NCBI GenBank assembly: GCA_016720545.1
Contig: JADKKK010000001.1
Location: forward strand, 372,001 to 436,000
Source: Myxococcales bacterium
GTDB taxonomy: Bacteria > Myxococcota_A > Polyangia > Polyangiales > Polyangiaceae
Reading direction: 5' to 3'
Length of the DNA stretch: 64,000 nucleotides
The notes under the pieces were generated by a model. It searched no databases. It worked only from the letters and a program-made list of their open reading frames with translations, and was not told the DNA's origin. Of the stretch, positions 42,162-50,916 are shown piece by piece. Every line of letters starts with the position of its first letter. Position 1 is the stretch's first letter. Both the position numbers and the translations under genes were made by a program.

Positions 42162-42257
42162 GCCGACATTCAACCACACACTCCGCGGTCCGTCGAAAAG
42201 CGGGCGCCCGTCGTAAGCCTTTTGACCGCGGGAGGGCAGCACCGGTAGGCTTGGGGG

Positions 42258-43469
42258 ATGGCGGAGTTTGTCTGGGAGGCGCGCGGCCGCGCGGGCGATT
42301 TGCGGCGCGGCACGATGGAGGCCGAGGACGAGTCCGTCGTCAACACGCGGCTGCGCGCGCAGCAGCTGATGCCGACGAAGGTCAAGAAGAAGTCGGCATC
42401 CATCAACTTCAGCTTCGGGTCAGGCGTCAGCGCGAAGGATCTGCTCACCTTCACGCGCCTGTTCGCCACGATGATCGACGCGGGTCTGCCCATCGTGCAG
42501 TGCCTCGAGATCCTCCAGGGTCAGACCGAGAACAAGCGCTTCGCGGTCGTCCTCGCCGACATCAAGGCCTCGGTCGAGCAAGGCATGACCTTCAGCGACT
42601 CGCTGCGACGGCACCCGAAGGTGTTCGACCAGCTCTACGTGAACCTCGTGCAGGCAGGCGAGGTCGGCGGCATCCTCGACACGATCTTGAACCGCCTCGC
42701 GCAGTACAACGAGAAGGCGGTCAAGCTGGCTCGACAGGTGAAGGGCGCCCTCGTCTACCCGTCGGTCGTCTTCGTGATCTTCGTCGTGCTGATCGTCGGC
42801 CTCCTCGGCTTCGTGGTCCCGCAGTTCAAGGGCATCTTCAAAGACCTCGGCTCGGACGACGAGCTCCCCTGGCTCACCCAGAAGGTGGTCGCGGTCTCCG
42901 AGGGGTTCACGAGCCACTTCTTCCTAATCGCCCTCTCGGTGGGCGGCGTCGTGTTCGCGTGGTCGGTCGCGTACAGCCGCACGCCGTTCAAGCGCGCGGC
43001 GCATCGGGTGTTCCTCAGGCTGCCCGTCATCGGCGACGTGCTCCAGAAGATCGCGGTCGCGCGGTTCACTCGCACGCTCGGCACCCTGCTCACCTCGGGC
43101 GTCCCCATCCTCGACGCGCTCGACATCGTGGCCAAGACCGCCGGCAACCTCATCATCATGGACGCCATCTACTTCTGTAAGCAGAAGGTCAGCGAGGGCC
43201 AGAACATCTCGGTCCCTTTGCTGGAGGCCAAGGTGTTCCCGCCAATGGTCGTGCAGATGGTCGGCGTCGGCGAGCAGACCGGGGCGCTCGACCAAATGTT
43301 GACGAAGATCGCAGACTTCTACGAAGACGAGGTCGACGTCGCGGTCGCCGCGCTCACGAGCCTCATCGAGCCCGTGATGATGGTCGGCATCGGCGGCACC
43401 GTCGGTATCGTGCTCATCTCGATGTACCTGCCGATCTTCAGCATCGCCGGAAAGATCAAGACCACCTGA
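42258..43469 (+). CDS. pilC: Type IV pilus / type II secretion inner-membrane platform protein (PilC/GspF)
   Basis: The 403-residue protein has the duplicated PilC/GspF layout: a cytoplasmic N-terminal domain (FVWEARGRAGDLRRGTME), two T2SSF domains with the repeats FTRLFATMIDAGLPIVQCLE and FTRTLGTLLTSGVPILDALD, and three membrane helices (VFVIFVVLIVGLLGFVV; FLIALSVGGVVFAWSV; VMMVGIGGTVGIVLISMYLP). It is the inner-membrane platform that couples the PilB/PilT motors to pilus assembly. A pilS-like gene follows after 22 bases, which supports the pilus rather than the secretion role, though pilB and pilT are not upstream as they are in many genomes. Confidence 0.9.
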   Translation: MAEFVWEARGRAGDLRRGTMEAEDESVVNTRLRAQQLMPTKVKKKSASINFSFGSGVSAKDLLTFTRLFATMIDAGLPIVQCLEILQGQTENKRFAVVLADIKASVEQGMTFSDSLRRHPKVFDQLYVNLVQAGEVGGILDTILNRLAQYNEKAVKLARQVKGALVYPSVVFVIFVVLIVGLLGFVVPQFKGIFKDLGSDDELPWLTQKVVAVSEGFTSHFFLIALSVGGVVFAWSVAYSRTPFKRAAHRVFLRLPVIGDVLQKIAVARFTRTLGTLLTSGVPILDALDIVAKTAGNLIIMDAIYFCKQKVSEGQNISVPLLEAKVFPPMVVQMVGVGEQTGALDQMLTKIADFYEDEVDVAVAALTSLIEPVMMVGIGGTVGIVLISMYLPIFSIAGKIKTT

Positions 43470-43491
43470 GGGCCGCCGCCGTGGCCGTCGC

Positions 43492-44832
43492 ATGAAGCTC
43501 GGGCTGCCGAGCGCGGCGCGCGACGCCGAGCTTCCGAAGCGCCTCGCGTGGGTGACCGCGCTGCGCCTCGGGTTCCTCATCGCGCTCCTGGCTGCGACGT
43601 CGTTTCTCTATCTGAACGGCGACCTCAATCGCTACCCCGCCAGCCAGCGGGTCATGTTCCTCACGCTCGGCTCGGGCTTCGTGTTGGCGCTCGGGTACGC
43701 GCTCGCGCTCCGCAAGGGGCGCCGCCTGGACGAGGTCGCCGTGGGGCAGCTCGTGGCCGACCAGCTCACGTGGACCGCCATCGTGTACGCGTCGGGAGGG
43801 CCGGGCAGCGGCGCCACGTCGTTCTACGCGCTCACGTGCGTGCTCGGGGCGGTCCTCGTGGGCCTGCGAGGGGCCGCGATCGCGGCGCTCTCGGGCATCG
43901 GGGTTTACGTGCTGCTCTGCCTCGCCTTCGCTACCCAGACGCTGCGGCCGCCCTCGGACCAGCTGGGCGCCGCGTACGCGACCACCCTCGAGGCGATGGC
44001 CTACCCGCTCGCCACGAACGTGCTCGGCATCGGGCTCGTGGCCTCGCTCGCAGGCTACCTCGCCGAGCGACTCACGCGGACCGGCGGCGCGCTCGCGCTC
44101 GCCTCCGCGCGCGCGGAGGAGGCCGAGCGCCTCGCTGTGCTCGGGCGCATCGCGGCCGGCCTGGCCCACGAGATCCGCAACCCGCTGGGCTCGATCTCGG
44201 GCTCGGTGGAGATGCTCCGCGAGTCGGCCGAGCTCTCCGAGGAGGACCGCCAACTCTGCGCGATCATCTCCCGCGAGTCGCTGCGCCTGAACGACCTCGT
44301 GACCGACATGATGGACCTGGCGCGACCGCGCGCGCCGAGCCCCCGGGTGGTCGACCTCGCCCGGATCGGCCGAGAGGTCCGCGCGCTCGCCTCGCACTCG
44401 GAGCGGAGCGCCTCGGGCGACGTCGAGGTGCGCTTCATCGGCCCCGAAGGACCCGCGCTCGCCGTGTGTGATCCCGCGCAGATGAAGCAGGTCCTCTGGA
44501 ACCTGGTGCGCAACGCGGTGCAGGTCACCCGCGCAGGTTCGCAGGTCACGATCCGAGTGGAGCCGCGCGATGACGACGTGCTCGTCGAGGTCGAGGACGG
44601 CGGCCCGGGCATCGCCGCACCGGACCGCGCGCGCATCTTCGACGCGTTCTACACGACCCGCGCGACGGGCGCGGGGCTCGGCCTGGCCGTCGTGAAGCGA
44701 ATCGTCGAGGACCACGCCGAGCTCGGCGCGCGCATCGAGGTGCGCTCTCCCGAGGGCGCCGGAGCGATCTTCTCCGTGAGCCTCCCGCACGCCGAGGGCG
44801 ACCGGTCGTCGCCAGATCTGCTCCAAGCCTAG
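43492..44832 (+). CDS. pilS: Membrane sensor histidine kinase, PilS/NtrB-like
   Basis: The 446-residue kinase has an N-terminal block of about six hydrophobic helices (residues 20-190), as in PilS, then HisKA with His in GRIAAGLAHEIRNPLGSIS and a full ATPase domain (QVLWNLVRNAVQVTRAG, VEVEDGGPGIA, ATGAGLGLAVVKRI). In other bacteria PilS senses pilin in the membrane and phosphorylates the sigma-54 activator PilR. It follows pilC by 22 bases. A PilR gene would be expected next but an MlaC-like gene is there instead; the FHA-sigma54 activator 5 kb away has no receiver domain and is not PilR. The name rests on topology and context. Confidence 0.8.
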   Translation: MKLGLPSAARDAELPKRLAWVTALRLGFLIALLAATSFLYLNGDLNRYPASQRVMFLTLGSGFVLALGYALALRKGRRLDEVAVGQLVADQLTWTAIVYASGGPGSGATSFYALTCVLGAVLVGLRGAAIAALSGIGVYVLLCLAFATQTLRPPSDQLGAAYATTLEAMAYPLATNVLGIGLVASLAGYLAERLTRTGGALALASARAEEAERLAVLGRIAAGLAHEIRNPLGSISGSVEMLRESAELSEEDRQLCAIISRESLRLNDLVTDMMDLARPRAPSPRVVDLARIGREVRALASHSERSASGDVEVRFIGPEGPALAVCDPAQMKQVLWNLVRNAVQVTRAGSQVTIRVEPRDDDVLVEVEDGGPGIAAPDRARIFDAFYTTRATGAGLGLAVVKRIVEDHAELGARIEVRSPEGAGAIFSVSLPHAEGDRSSPDLLQA

Positions 44833-44982
44833 CGAGAGCATCGAAGCGCTTGGGTCGGTGGGGTGAATCGACGCCCGGGCGCGTTCGTCTACCGTGTGGG
44901 TCGCCATCGCACCGCACACCCCGACGACCCCGCTTGCCCGTTCGGTTTTACGCTCGGCACGTTGCTTGCTAGGAGTCTCGCC

Positions 44983-45681
44983 ATGACGAAACCGTCGCCC
45001 TCTCCGCCGCCCTCGTCTCCCCTCGACGTGACCACGGCCTCGCTCGGCCGCACGCTCCGCCGCCTCGTCGCCGCGGCCGCATGCCTCACGCTCGTCGGGC
45101 TCGCTTCGCCCGCGGGCGCGCAGGCCAACGCGCAGGCCTTCGTCGAGCAAGAGCACGGCCGACTCGCCGCGCTGATGAAGCAGCCGGCGAGCCCGACGCG
45201 CGACACGACCATCTCCAGCGAGCTCGACCGGATGGTCGACTACGACGCGCTCGCGCGGCGCACGTTCGGCCTGCCTTGCCCCCCGCGGGTCAGCCAGTGC
45301 CAGAACCACTGGGACTCCCTCACCGGCGACCAGAAGAAGGAGGTCACCGAGCTTCTCCGCAGGCTCGTCGCCCGGAACTACAAGAAGAACCTCCGCAAGA
45401 CCCTCGACTACGAGGTCACCTACAAGGGCGCGCGGGCCGCGGGCGACGACACCACGATCCGCACCGAGGCGAAGTCGAAGACGAAGCCGCGGGAGAGCCC
45501 GGTCACGGTCGACTACATCGTGAGCTCGGCGTCCGGCGGCTTCAAGGTCGTCGACATTCGCACGGAGGGCTCGAGCCTCGCGAAGAACTACTACCAGCAG
45601 TTCCACCGCATGCTCACGACGCCCGGCCAGGGCTACCCGCACGTGACCAAGCGGCTGCGGGACAAGATCGCGGAGCCTTGA
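44983..45681 (+). CDS. MlaC/Ttg2D-family periplasmic phospholipid-binding protein
   Basis: The 232-residue protein has a signal peptide (LVGLASPAGA) after a Pro/Ser-rich N-terminus and the MlaC/Ttg2D fold: MVDYDALARRTFG, WDSLTGDQKKEVTELLRRL, YKKNLRKTLDYEVTYKG, TVDYIVSSASGGFKVVDI and SLAKNYYQQFHRML. MlaC carries phospholipids between the outer membrane and the MlaFEDB transporter to keep the outer leaflet asymmetric. The ATG at 44983 follows TAGGAG and begins the signal peptide. No mlaF, E, D or B gene is nearby, so it may serve a distant transporter or a related lipid pathway. Confidence 0.85.
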   Translation: MTKPSPSPPPSSPLDVTTASLGRTLRRLVAAAACLTLVGLASPAGAQANAQAFVEQEHGRLAALMKQPASPTRDTTISSELDRMVDYDALARRTFGLPCPPRVSQCQNHWDSLTGDQKKEVTELLRRLVARNYKKNLRKTLDYEVTYKGARAAGDDTTIRTEAKSKTKPRESPVTVDYIVSSASGGFKVVDIRTEGSSLAKNYYQQFHRMLTTPGQGYPHVTKRLRDKIAEP

Positions 45682-45732
45682 TGCACGAGTCCAGGCGGCG
45701 CGGCGCGGCGCAGAGGCGCACCCTGGGCACGC

Positions 45733-46728
45733 TCAGTAAGTGAACTGCGCCATGACGCCGAGGCCCTGAGGGCTCACCCGCACGGTCTCGCTGCGGGCGC
45801 CGAGCACATAGACGAGCCCGAGGCCCGCCGTCGCCGCGCCCAAGGCGATCGGGAGCGCGACGCTCGCGTAGGCTGCGCTCCTCTGGCTGGCGTAGTCGGC
45901 CGCGAGCCGCTCGCGCTCGAGCGCGTCGCCCGACGCGTCGTGCTGGCTCGCCGTGGAGAGGGCGCGGCCGTATTGGATCGCGGGGAGCAGCACCGACACC
46001 GCCGCGGTGCCCGCCGCTACGTAGATCCACACGGGAGAGAAGGGTCGCACGGTGCGCACCTCGGACCGGAAGGGGGGCCGAGCGCGAGCCCCTTCGTCCA
46101 CGCCGCGCGGCGCAGCGGGCGGCACCGTCGGGGTCAGCGTGCGCTCCTCGCCTGCCTCGAGCGCCAGGTCGTGGCGCGTGGACGACGCCCCGACGCCGAA
46201 GACCACGACATGTTTGCCAGGGGGGAGGAGCGCCACGAACCCGGCGAGGCGCGGCGCGCCGCCGTCGACGCGGACCTCGACGGGGACTGGGCCCTCCGGG
46301 ACGCGTAGCTTGCCGCGCGTCCGCTGGAGCTCCGCGACGCGCGCCTCGGCGTCGCGCGCTTGCTTCTCCACGAGCTCGGGCAACGACTCTGCGGCCAGGC
46401 GGCGGCGGGCTACCTCCTGGAGATACGCCGCGTACCCCTCGACGGCGCGCGACGGATCTCCGAACGCGTCGTAGGCGCGCGCGATGTTGAACGCGAGCCG
46501 GTAGCCACGCTCACGGCCGAGCTCCGCGTAGATCGCCTCCCAGGTGACGATCGCGCCCGCGAAATCGCCAGCGACGTAGAGGTCCATGCCTCGCTTGAAG
46601 CGCGCGCGTGACGCCTCGAGGTCCGTCGCGGCGTCGTCGGGCCCGTCGGCACGCGCAGGGGGCGCGCTCGCCAGGACGAGGGCGCCCGCCAACACGAACG
46701 CGAGCCTAGAACGGGGTCGGATCGACAT
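45733..46728 (-). CDS. Secreted TPR-like protein with PEGA-type domain and C-terminal membrane helices
   Basis: The 331-residue protein has a signal peptide (LVLASAPPARA), a tetratricopeptide-like helical region (FKRGMDLYVAGDFAGAIVTW, YRLAFNIARAYDAFGDPSRA), a coiled-coil-prone stretch (ARDAEARVAELQ) and a beta-rich PEGA-like segment (VEVRVDGGAPRLAGF, LPPGKHVVVFGVG). Two hydrophobic helices follow near the end (VWIYVAAGTAAVSVLL, ALPIALGAATAGLGLVYVL). Such proteins are very frequent next to Ser/Thr kinases in Polyangia. Its start lies inside the 3' end of the kinase gene, a 23-base overlap that points to one transcript. Function unknown; probably an envelope partner of the kinase. Confidence 0.75.
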   Translation of the reverse strand: MSIRPRSRLAFVLAGALVLASAPPARADGPDDAATDLEASRARFKRGMDLYVAGDFAGAIVTWEAIYAELGRERGYRLAFNIARAYDAFGDPSRAVEGYAAYLQEVARRRLAAESLPELVEKQARDAEARVAELQRTRGKLRVPEGPVPVEVRVDGGAPRLAGFVALLPPGKHVVVFGVGASSTRHDLALEAGEERTLTPTVPPAAPRGVDEGARARPPFRSEVRTVRPFSPVWIYVAAGTAAVSVLLPAIQYGRALSTASQHDASGDALERERLAADYASQRSAAYASVALPIALGAATAGLGLVYVLGARSETVRVSPQGLGVMAQFTY

Positions 46729-48223
46729 TCAACGCAGGCTTGTTGGGGGGGATGGGAGGCGCGGCGGCCGGTGACGAGGCCGACGAGGCCGGCGACGGCG
46801 CGGACGGGGAAGGCTTCGTCAGGGGGTGGGCCAGCACGCGACCGCCTGCGAACGCGCTCGAGGAGGGCGAGGAGGGTGAGGCCGCGGGCGCGCCAGAGGC
46901 GAGCGCGTGAGGCTCGTGCGGTGGGTCGACCGACGTGCTCGACGCGCGGGGCGAGACCGCCGCGGGCAGCGCGCTCGGCGGACGCCTCTCCTCGCCGGTC
47001 GAGCTCGTGGTCTCCGCGGGCACGCCTGCGCGCGCGTCCGCGCGCACGCGCAGCGCGCCGAGGACCGCGCCGCCCATCAGCGCCGCGAGCGCCACCACCC
47101 CCAGCGTTCTCCCCCAGGTCCTCGCCGCGAGCCCGTGAGGAGGGGTGGCCTCGGCCCCGCGGCGCGTCGAGGCGGGCATCTCCACGACGCGAGCGTCCGC
47201 GCCGAGGGCGCCGAGCGCCTGACCGATCACGTCTGCGCGCGCGCGCAGATCGTCGCCCGCGATGCGCTCCACGCGCTCTGCGAGACGGGCGCGCGCGACA
47301 CTGTCGTCGACGTCCGCGGTCTCGGCGAAGCGACCCAACGCGCGTGCGACCTCCTCGGCGGTGGCCGGGCGTTCCGCGCGCTCGCGCGCGACCATGCGCG
47401 CGTGGAGATCGACGAGCGCGTCGTCGCCCGGGAGCGTCGGTGGGGAGTCCAGGGCGAGCCGCCGGAGCACGTCGAGCTCGGTGCCCTCACCCCACATGCG
47501 CTCGCCCTCGACGCACTCGAAGAGCACGGCGCCGAGCGCGAACAAGTCGGACCGCCGGTCGAGTGGCTCGCCGAGGCCCTGCTCGGGGGACATGTAGGCC
47601 GTCTTGCCCCTCACGTCGCCGGTCTTGGTCAGGGCGCCCTCCGCGTCGACCTTGGCCACGCCAAAATCGAGCAGCAGGACGTCGCCCTCGCGCGAGACCA
47701 TCACGTTGTGCGGCGAGACGTCCCGGTGAACGAGGTTCAGCGGCGCCCCACCCTCGTCGCGGAGCTCGTGCGCCGCGTGGAGTCCGAGCGCGACCCGCCC
47801 CACGACGTACGCCGCGAGCTCCCGCGGCAGCGCGCGGTCGAGCGGGTCGCCCGCGCCCGCGAGGAGCCGGTCGAGCGGCACGCCGTCGACGAAGTCCATG
47901 ACGAGGAAGGGCTCGCCATCCTCCTCGCCGGACCCCCGAGTGCGGACGACGTTGGGGTGCTCGAGGCGCTTGGCGAGCGTCACTTCGCGGTGGAAGAGCG
48001 CGCGCTTGTCCGGATCCCCTACGAGCTCGGCGAGGAGGCGTTTCACGGCGACGAGGCGCCTCGTCTGCCCTGGGCCCCGCTCCACGGCGAGCTCGACCCG
48101 CCCCATGCCGCCGCGGCCGAGCAACAGGATGGGGCGCGGCGCGGCGGGGTGACCGCCGCGGACGCCGCGGCCGGCTCCGCTCTCCGGCGGCTTTCGTGGG
48201 TCGCGGGTCGTGGGTTGCCCCAT
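46706..48223 (-). CDS. Hanks-type Ser/Thr protein kinase with one membrane helix
   Basis: The 505-residue protein has a kinase domain at 30-300: glycine loop LLGRGGMGRVELAV, Lys61 in VAVKRLLAEL, catalytic loop VHRDVSPHN (166-168 HRD), DFG at 186-188 and the activation segment GKTAYMSPEQGLGEP. HRDVSPHN is typical of myxobacterial kinases. A membrane helix (TLGVVALAALMGGAVLGAL) near 370 is followed by a Ser/Pro/Ala-rich outer tail with no recognisable sensor domain. It should phosphorylate Ser/Thr on cytoplasmic proteins such as FHA ligands. A GTG at 48226 one codon upstream is an alternative start. It is the only Ser/Thr kinase in the window and could pair with the PP2C phosphatase, which is inference. 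Confidence 0.92.
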   Translation of the reverse strand: MGQPTTRDPRKPPESGAGRGVRGGHPAAPRPILLLGRGGMGRVELAVERGPGQTRRLVAVKRLLAELVGDPDKRALFHREVTLAKRLEHPNVVRTRGSGEEDGEPFLVMDFVDGVPLDRLLAGAGDPLDRALPRELAAYVVGRVALGLHAAHELRDEGGAPLNLVHRDVSPHNVMVSREGDVLLLDFGVAKVDAEGALTKTGDVRGKTAYMSPEQGLGEPLDRRSDLFALGAVLFECVEGERMWGEGTELDVLRRLALDSPPTLPGDDALVDLHARMVARERAERPATAEEVARALGRFAETADVDDSVARARLAERVERIAGDDLRARADVIGQALGALGADARVVEMPASTRRGAEATPPHGLAARTWGRTLGVVALAALMGGAVLGALRVRADARAGVPAETTSSTGEERRPPSALPAAVSPRASSTSVDPPHEPHALASGAPAASPSSPSSSAFAGGRVLAHPLTKPSPSAPSPASSASSPAAAPPIPPNKPALNVDPTPF

Positions 48224-48302
48224 CACTCAGAAACAATAGCCAACTTTGGGCAGGACGAGCCCTTCCTGCGCGGGGAGGCGTGCGCAGCGGTACGATAGAG
48301 GC

Positions 48303-49400
48303 TTGCCGCCTCGCCTCCGCCCCCTCCGCCGAGCGCCCGCGACCTTCGCGCTCGCGCTCGCGCTCCTGGTCGCCGCCTGCCTGCCAGATCTGCGGGAGTT
48401 CCCTGCCGAGGCGGTCGGCGGCCGGTGCGGCGACGGCTACGTCGACGGTCCAACGGGCGCGGCGCCGGAAGAGGCCTGCGATCCCGGCGACGTGGGCGCG
48501 CTCGGATGCTCTCCCACATGCGCCCTGGTGTGCGAGGGCGGCGTCCGACTCGCGACGAAGCACTGTTACTTCTTGGCCGGCTCGACGAACAGCTACGCCG
48601 CCGCGGCGGAGCGTTGCCGCGCGGCTGGCGCGCACGTGGTCACCTTCGGGGGCGCCGACGAGATCGCGTCGGTCGACGCGATCGTGCCGGCGGGCGACTA
48701 CTGGGTGGGGCTCGTGAAAGATCTCACCACCGAGGCGTACACGCCCGAGCGCGGGCTCGGTGAGCCTGGATACCCTGCCCCCCCCAAGACAGGTCCGTGC
48801 CCAGGCTGCTTCGCGCGCGCCGATCCGGGGCAGTCCTTCCCCGCCGAGGCCGGCGCGAGCGGCGAGCTTGGGTGCCTCATCGCGCGCCGCGGCGCCACGT
48901 CACCTTGGCGAGCCGCGCCCTGCGCACGAGCGTCCCCCGCCGACGTCGTTTGCGAGAGGGAGCCACCTGGCACCCGCGCCGAGGGCTGTCCGGGGGGCGT
49001 GTGCGTGCGCCTCTCGCCGACGACCAAGCGATACCTCTTCGTCCCGGCGCCGGCGCTGGAGCCGGAGGCCGCGGCGGGCTGCGCGTCCTTTGGCGCCCGC
49101 CTCGTGCTGCTCGAGAGCCCCGAGGAGCGCGAGGAGCTGGCCCGCGAGATCGCGCGGCTCTCGCCCGATCTCGCCGGCGTGTGGATCGGCCTCGCGCGCG
49201 CAGCCGGCGCGACGGCGTTCCTCTGGGACGACGAGGCCGCGCCCACCTCGCGCCGAGAGCCCATGTGGGCCGACAAGGAGCCCCAGGCGACCGGCCCGAG
49301 CCGCGCCTACCTCGACCTCACACGCGGGGGGTACGACACACGCCTCGTGCGCGCGCGCGACGAGGCGGGCAAGACACGCCCGTACGTCTGCCAGTACTGA
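48303..49400 (+). CDS. Lipoprotein with two C-type-lectin-like domains
   Basis: The 365-residue protein has a lipoprotein signal (ALALALLVAACLPD). A Cys-rich motif CGDGYVDGPTG...ACDPGD...CSPTC resembles the DUF4215 Cys-rich repeat of myxobacteria. Two C-type-lectin-like domains follow: the first from KHCYFLAGSTNSYAAAAERC to PCARASPADVVCE, the second from KRYLFVPAPALEPEAAAGC through LAGVWIGLARAAGATAFLWDD to TRPYVCQY. The WND calcium site of true lectins is not visible, so sugar binding is uncertain. It is probably displayed on the outer membrane for adhesion or recognition. The TTG at 48303 is the chosen start because the lipoprotein signal follows it; a TTG at 48246 is also in frame. Confidence 0.75.
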   Translation: MPPRLRPLRRAPATFALALALLVAACLPDLREFPAEAVGGRCGDGYVDGPTGAAPEEACDPGDVGALGCSPTCALVCEGGVRLATKHCYFLAGSTNSYAAAAERCRAAGAHVVTFGGADEIASVDAIVPAGDYWVGLVKDLTTEAYTPERGLGEPGYPAPPKTGPCPGCFARADPGQSFPAEAGASGELGCLIARRGATSPWRAAPCARASPADVVCEREPPGTRAEGCPGGVCVRLSPTTKRYLFVPAPALEPEAAAGCASFGARLVLLESPEEREELAREIARLSPDLAGVWIGLARAAGATAFLWDDEAAPTSRREPMWADKEPQATGPSRAYLDLTRGGYDTRLVRARDEAGKTRPYVCQY

Positions 49401-49453
49401 GCTGAGCGCCCCCCCGCGGCGCGCAGCCGCGCGGCTCGCCGAGAGCTGCGGTC

Positions 49454-50773
49454 CTAGCGGACGCCGTGCTTCCGGAGGTATGCGCGGACGTGGTGGCGCT
49501 CCATGCCGCTGCGGCGGGCCATCTCGCTGACGTTGCCGCCGGTCGAGGCCGACAGCTCGAGGAAGTAGCTCCGCTCGAACTGCGCGACCGCGGCGCGCTT
49601 GGCGTCGGCGAAGCTCGCCTCCGCGGCTCCACCTGCCGCTCCACCTGACGCTCCACCGCGCGTGGGCTCTGGCGCGTGGGCCAAGGTGAGCACGTCGTCC
49701 AAGGCCTCCGGCGCGTGGGCGAGCGTCGCGGCGACGGACGCCACGTTGACGAGCTCCCGCACGTTGCCGGGCCAGTCGTACTGGGCCCGGTTCTTCTCGA
49801 TCCAGCCGTTCACGACGTCGGCCTTGTCGGCGAGCCCCTGCCGCGCGCAGATGGCGGCGACGATGTCCGGGATGTCGACAAGGCGCTCGCGGAGGGCGGG
49901 CGTCTCCACGCGTATCTGCGCGATACGAAAGAACAAGTCGGAGCGAAAGCGACCGGCGTTCATCTCGGCGCCGAGGTCCCTTCGGGTCGCCGCGAGGAGG
50001 CGTACGTCGATGGGCTCGAACGTCGTGGCCCCCACGCGCTTGACCTGGCGCTCCGCGAGCGCGCGGAGGAGCTTCGGCTGCAGCTCGACGGGGAGCTCCC
50101 CGAGCTCGTCGAGGAACAGCGTGCCGCCGCTCGCCTCGGCGAGCGCCCCCTTCCTCCGCTCGGTCGCGCCCGTGAAGGCGCCCTTCTCGTGACCGAAGAG
50201 CAGGCTCTCGGCCAAGGTGGCGGGGATCGAGCCGCAGTCGACGACGACGAACGGGCCGCCCTTGCGCGGCGACGCGTCGTGCACCGCGCGCGCGACGAGC
50301 TCTTTCCCGGTGCCGGTCTCCCCCAAGATGAGCAAGCTCAGTGGAGTGGGCGCCACCTTCTCGAGGACCCCATAGAGGCGACGCATTCGCGGCGACGAGC
50401 CGACGAGCTCGCCGAAGCTGGCGGAGAACCCGAGGTCGACGCGGCGCTTGCCCGAGGGCTCGACCACGAGCCGCGTCTGGCCGACGTCGATCTCCGTGCG
50501 CTCTCCGAGCACCACCTCGCGCACACGCACCTTGCCGATGAAGGTGCCGTTGGTGCTGCCGAGATCGCGGAGCACGATGCCCTCGGTCACGGCGCGGAGC
50601 TCGCAGTGGAGCGCGCTCACCTCCGCGTCGGCGAGGGGCACGGCGGCGCCGGGATCGCGACCGACCACGAGCGACTCGACATCGATCGGGACCCTCGCGC
50701 CGTCCGGCAGGTGCAGTACCCCGCCGCGCACGAACCAGTTGAGCGAGCGCGTGCGGGTCTCGTTCGCGGCCAT
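49454..50773 (-). CDS. FHA-domain sigma-54-dependent transcriptional activator
   Basis: The 439-residue regulator has an N-terminal FHA domain (LVVGRDPGAAVPL, VSALHCEL, LGSTNGTFIG) in place of a receiver, a complete AAA+ domain with LLILGETGTGKELVAR and the sigma-54-contacting loop in EKGAFTGATE, FLDELGELP as Walker B, and a Fis-type helix-turn-helix at the end (GGNVSEMARRSGMERHHVR). It should bind phosphothreonine through the FHA domain and activate RpoN-dependent promoters, linking Ser/Thr kinases to transcription, as shown for related myxobacterial proteins. The ATG at 50773 begins the conserved N-terminus; an ATG at 50791 adds six residues. Target promoters are not identifiable here. Confidence 0.92.
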   Translation of the reverse strand: MAANETRTRSLNWFVRGGVLHLPDGARVPIDVESLVVGRDPGAAVPLADAEVSALHCELRAVTEGIVLRDLGSTNGTFIGKVRVREVVLGERTEIDVGQTRLVVEPSGKRRVDLGFSASFGELVGSSPRMRRLYGVLEKVAPTPLSLLILGETGTGKELVARAVHDASPRKGGPFVVVDCGSIPATLAESLLFGHEKGAFTGATERRKGALAEASGGTLFLDELGELPVELQPKLLRALAERQVKRVGATTFEPIDVRLLAATRRDLGAEMNAGRFRSDLFFRIAQIRVETPALRERLVDIPDIVAAICARQGLADKADVVNGWIEKNRAQYDWPGNVRELVNVASVAATLAHAPEALDDVLTLAHAPEPTRGGASGGAAGGAAEASFADAKRAAVAQFERSYFLELSASTGGNVSEMARRSGMERHHVRAYLRKHGVR

Positions 50774-50916
50774 GCCACGGTCGTAGCGCATCAGGTCCGC
50801 GGGCGGCGCACATTCGCGCCGTCCACGCGCTCGCGCCCCCTCGGCCCCCGCACCTCGGGGAACCGCGCTCTGCGGGAACCCATGCGCTCCCCCGCCGACC
50901 GTGGCATGCTCCGAGC

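Noticed and set aside
44956..44969. Sigma-54-like element GGCACGTTGCTTGC (GG-N10-GC) before the MlaC-like gene
   Set aside because: Spacing is right, but transcription would start about at the ATG at 44983 and would not include the good TAGGAG ribosome site, so chance is more likely.
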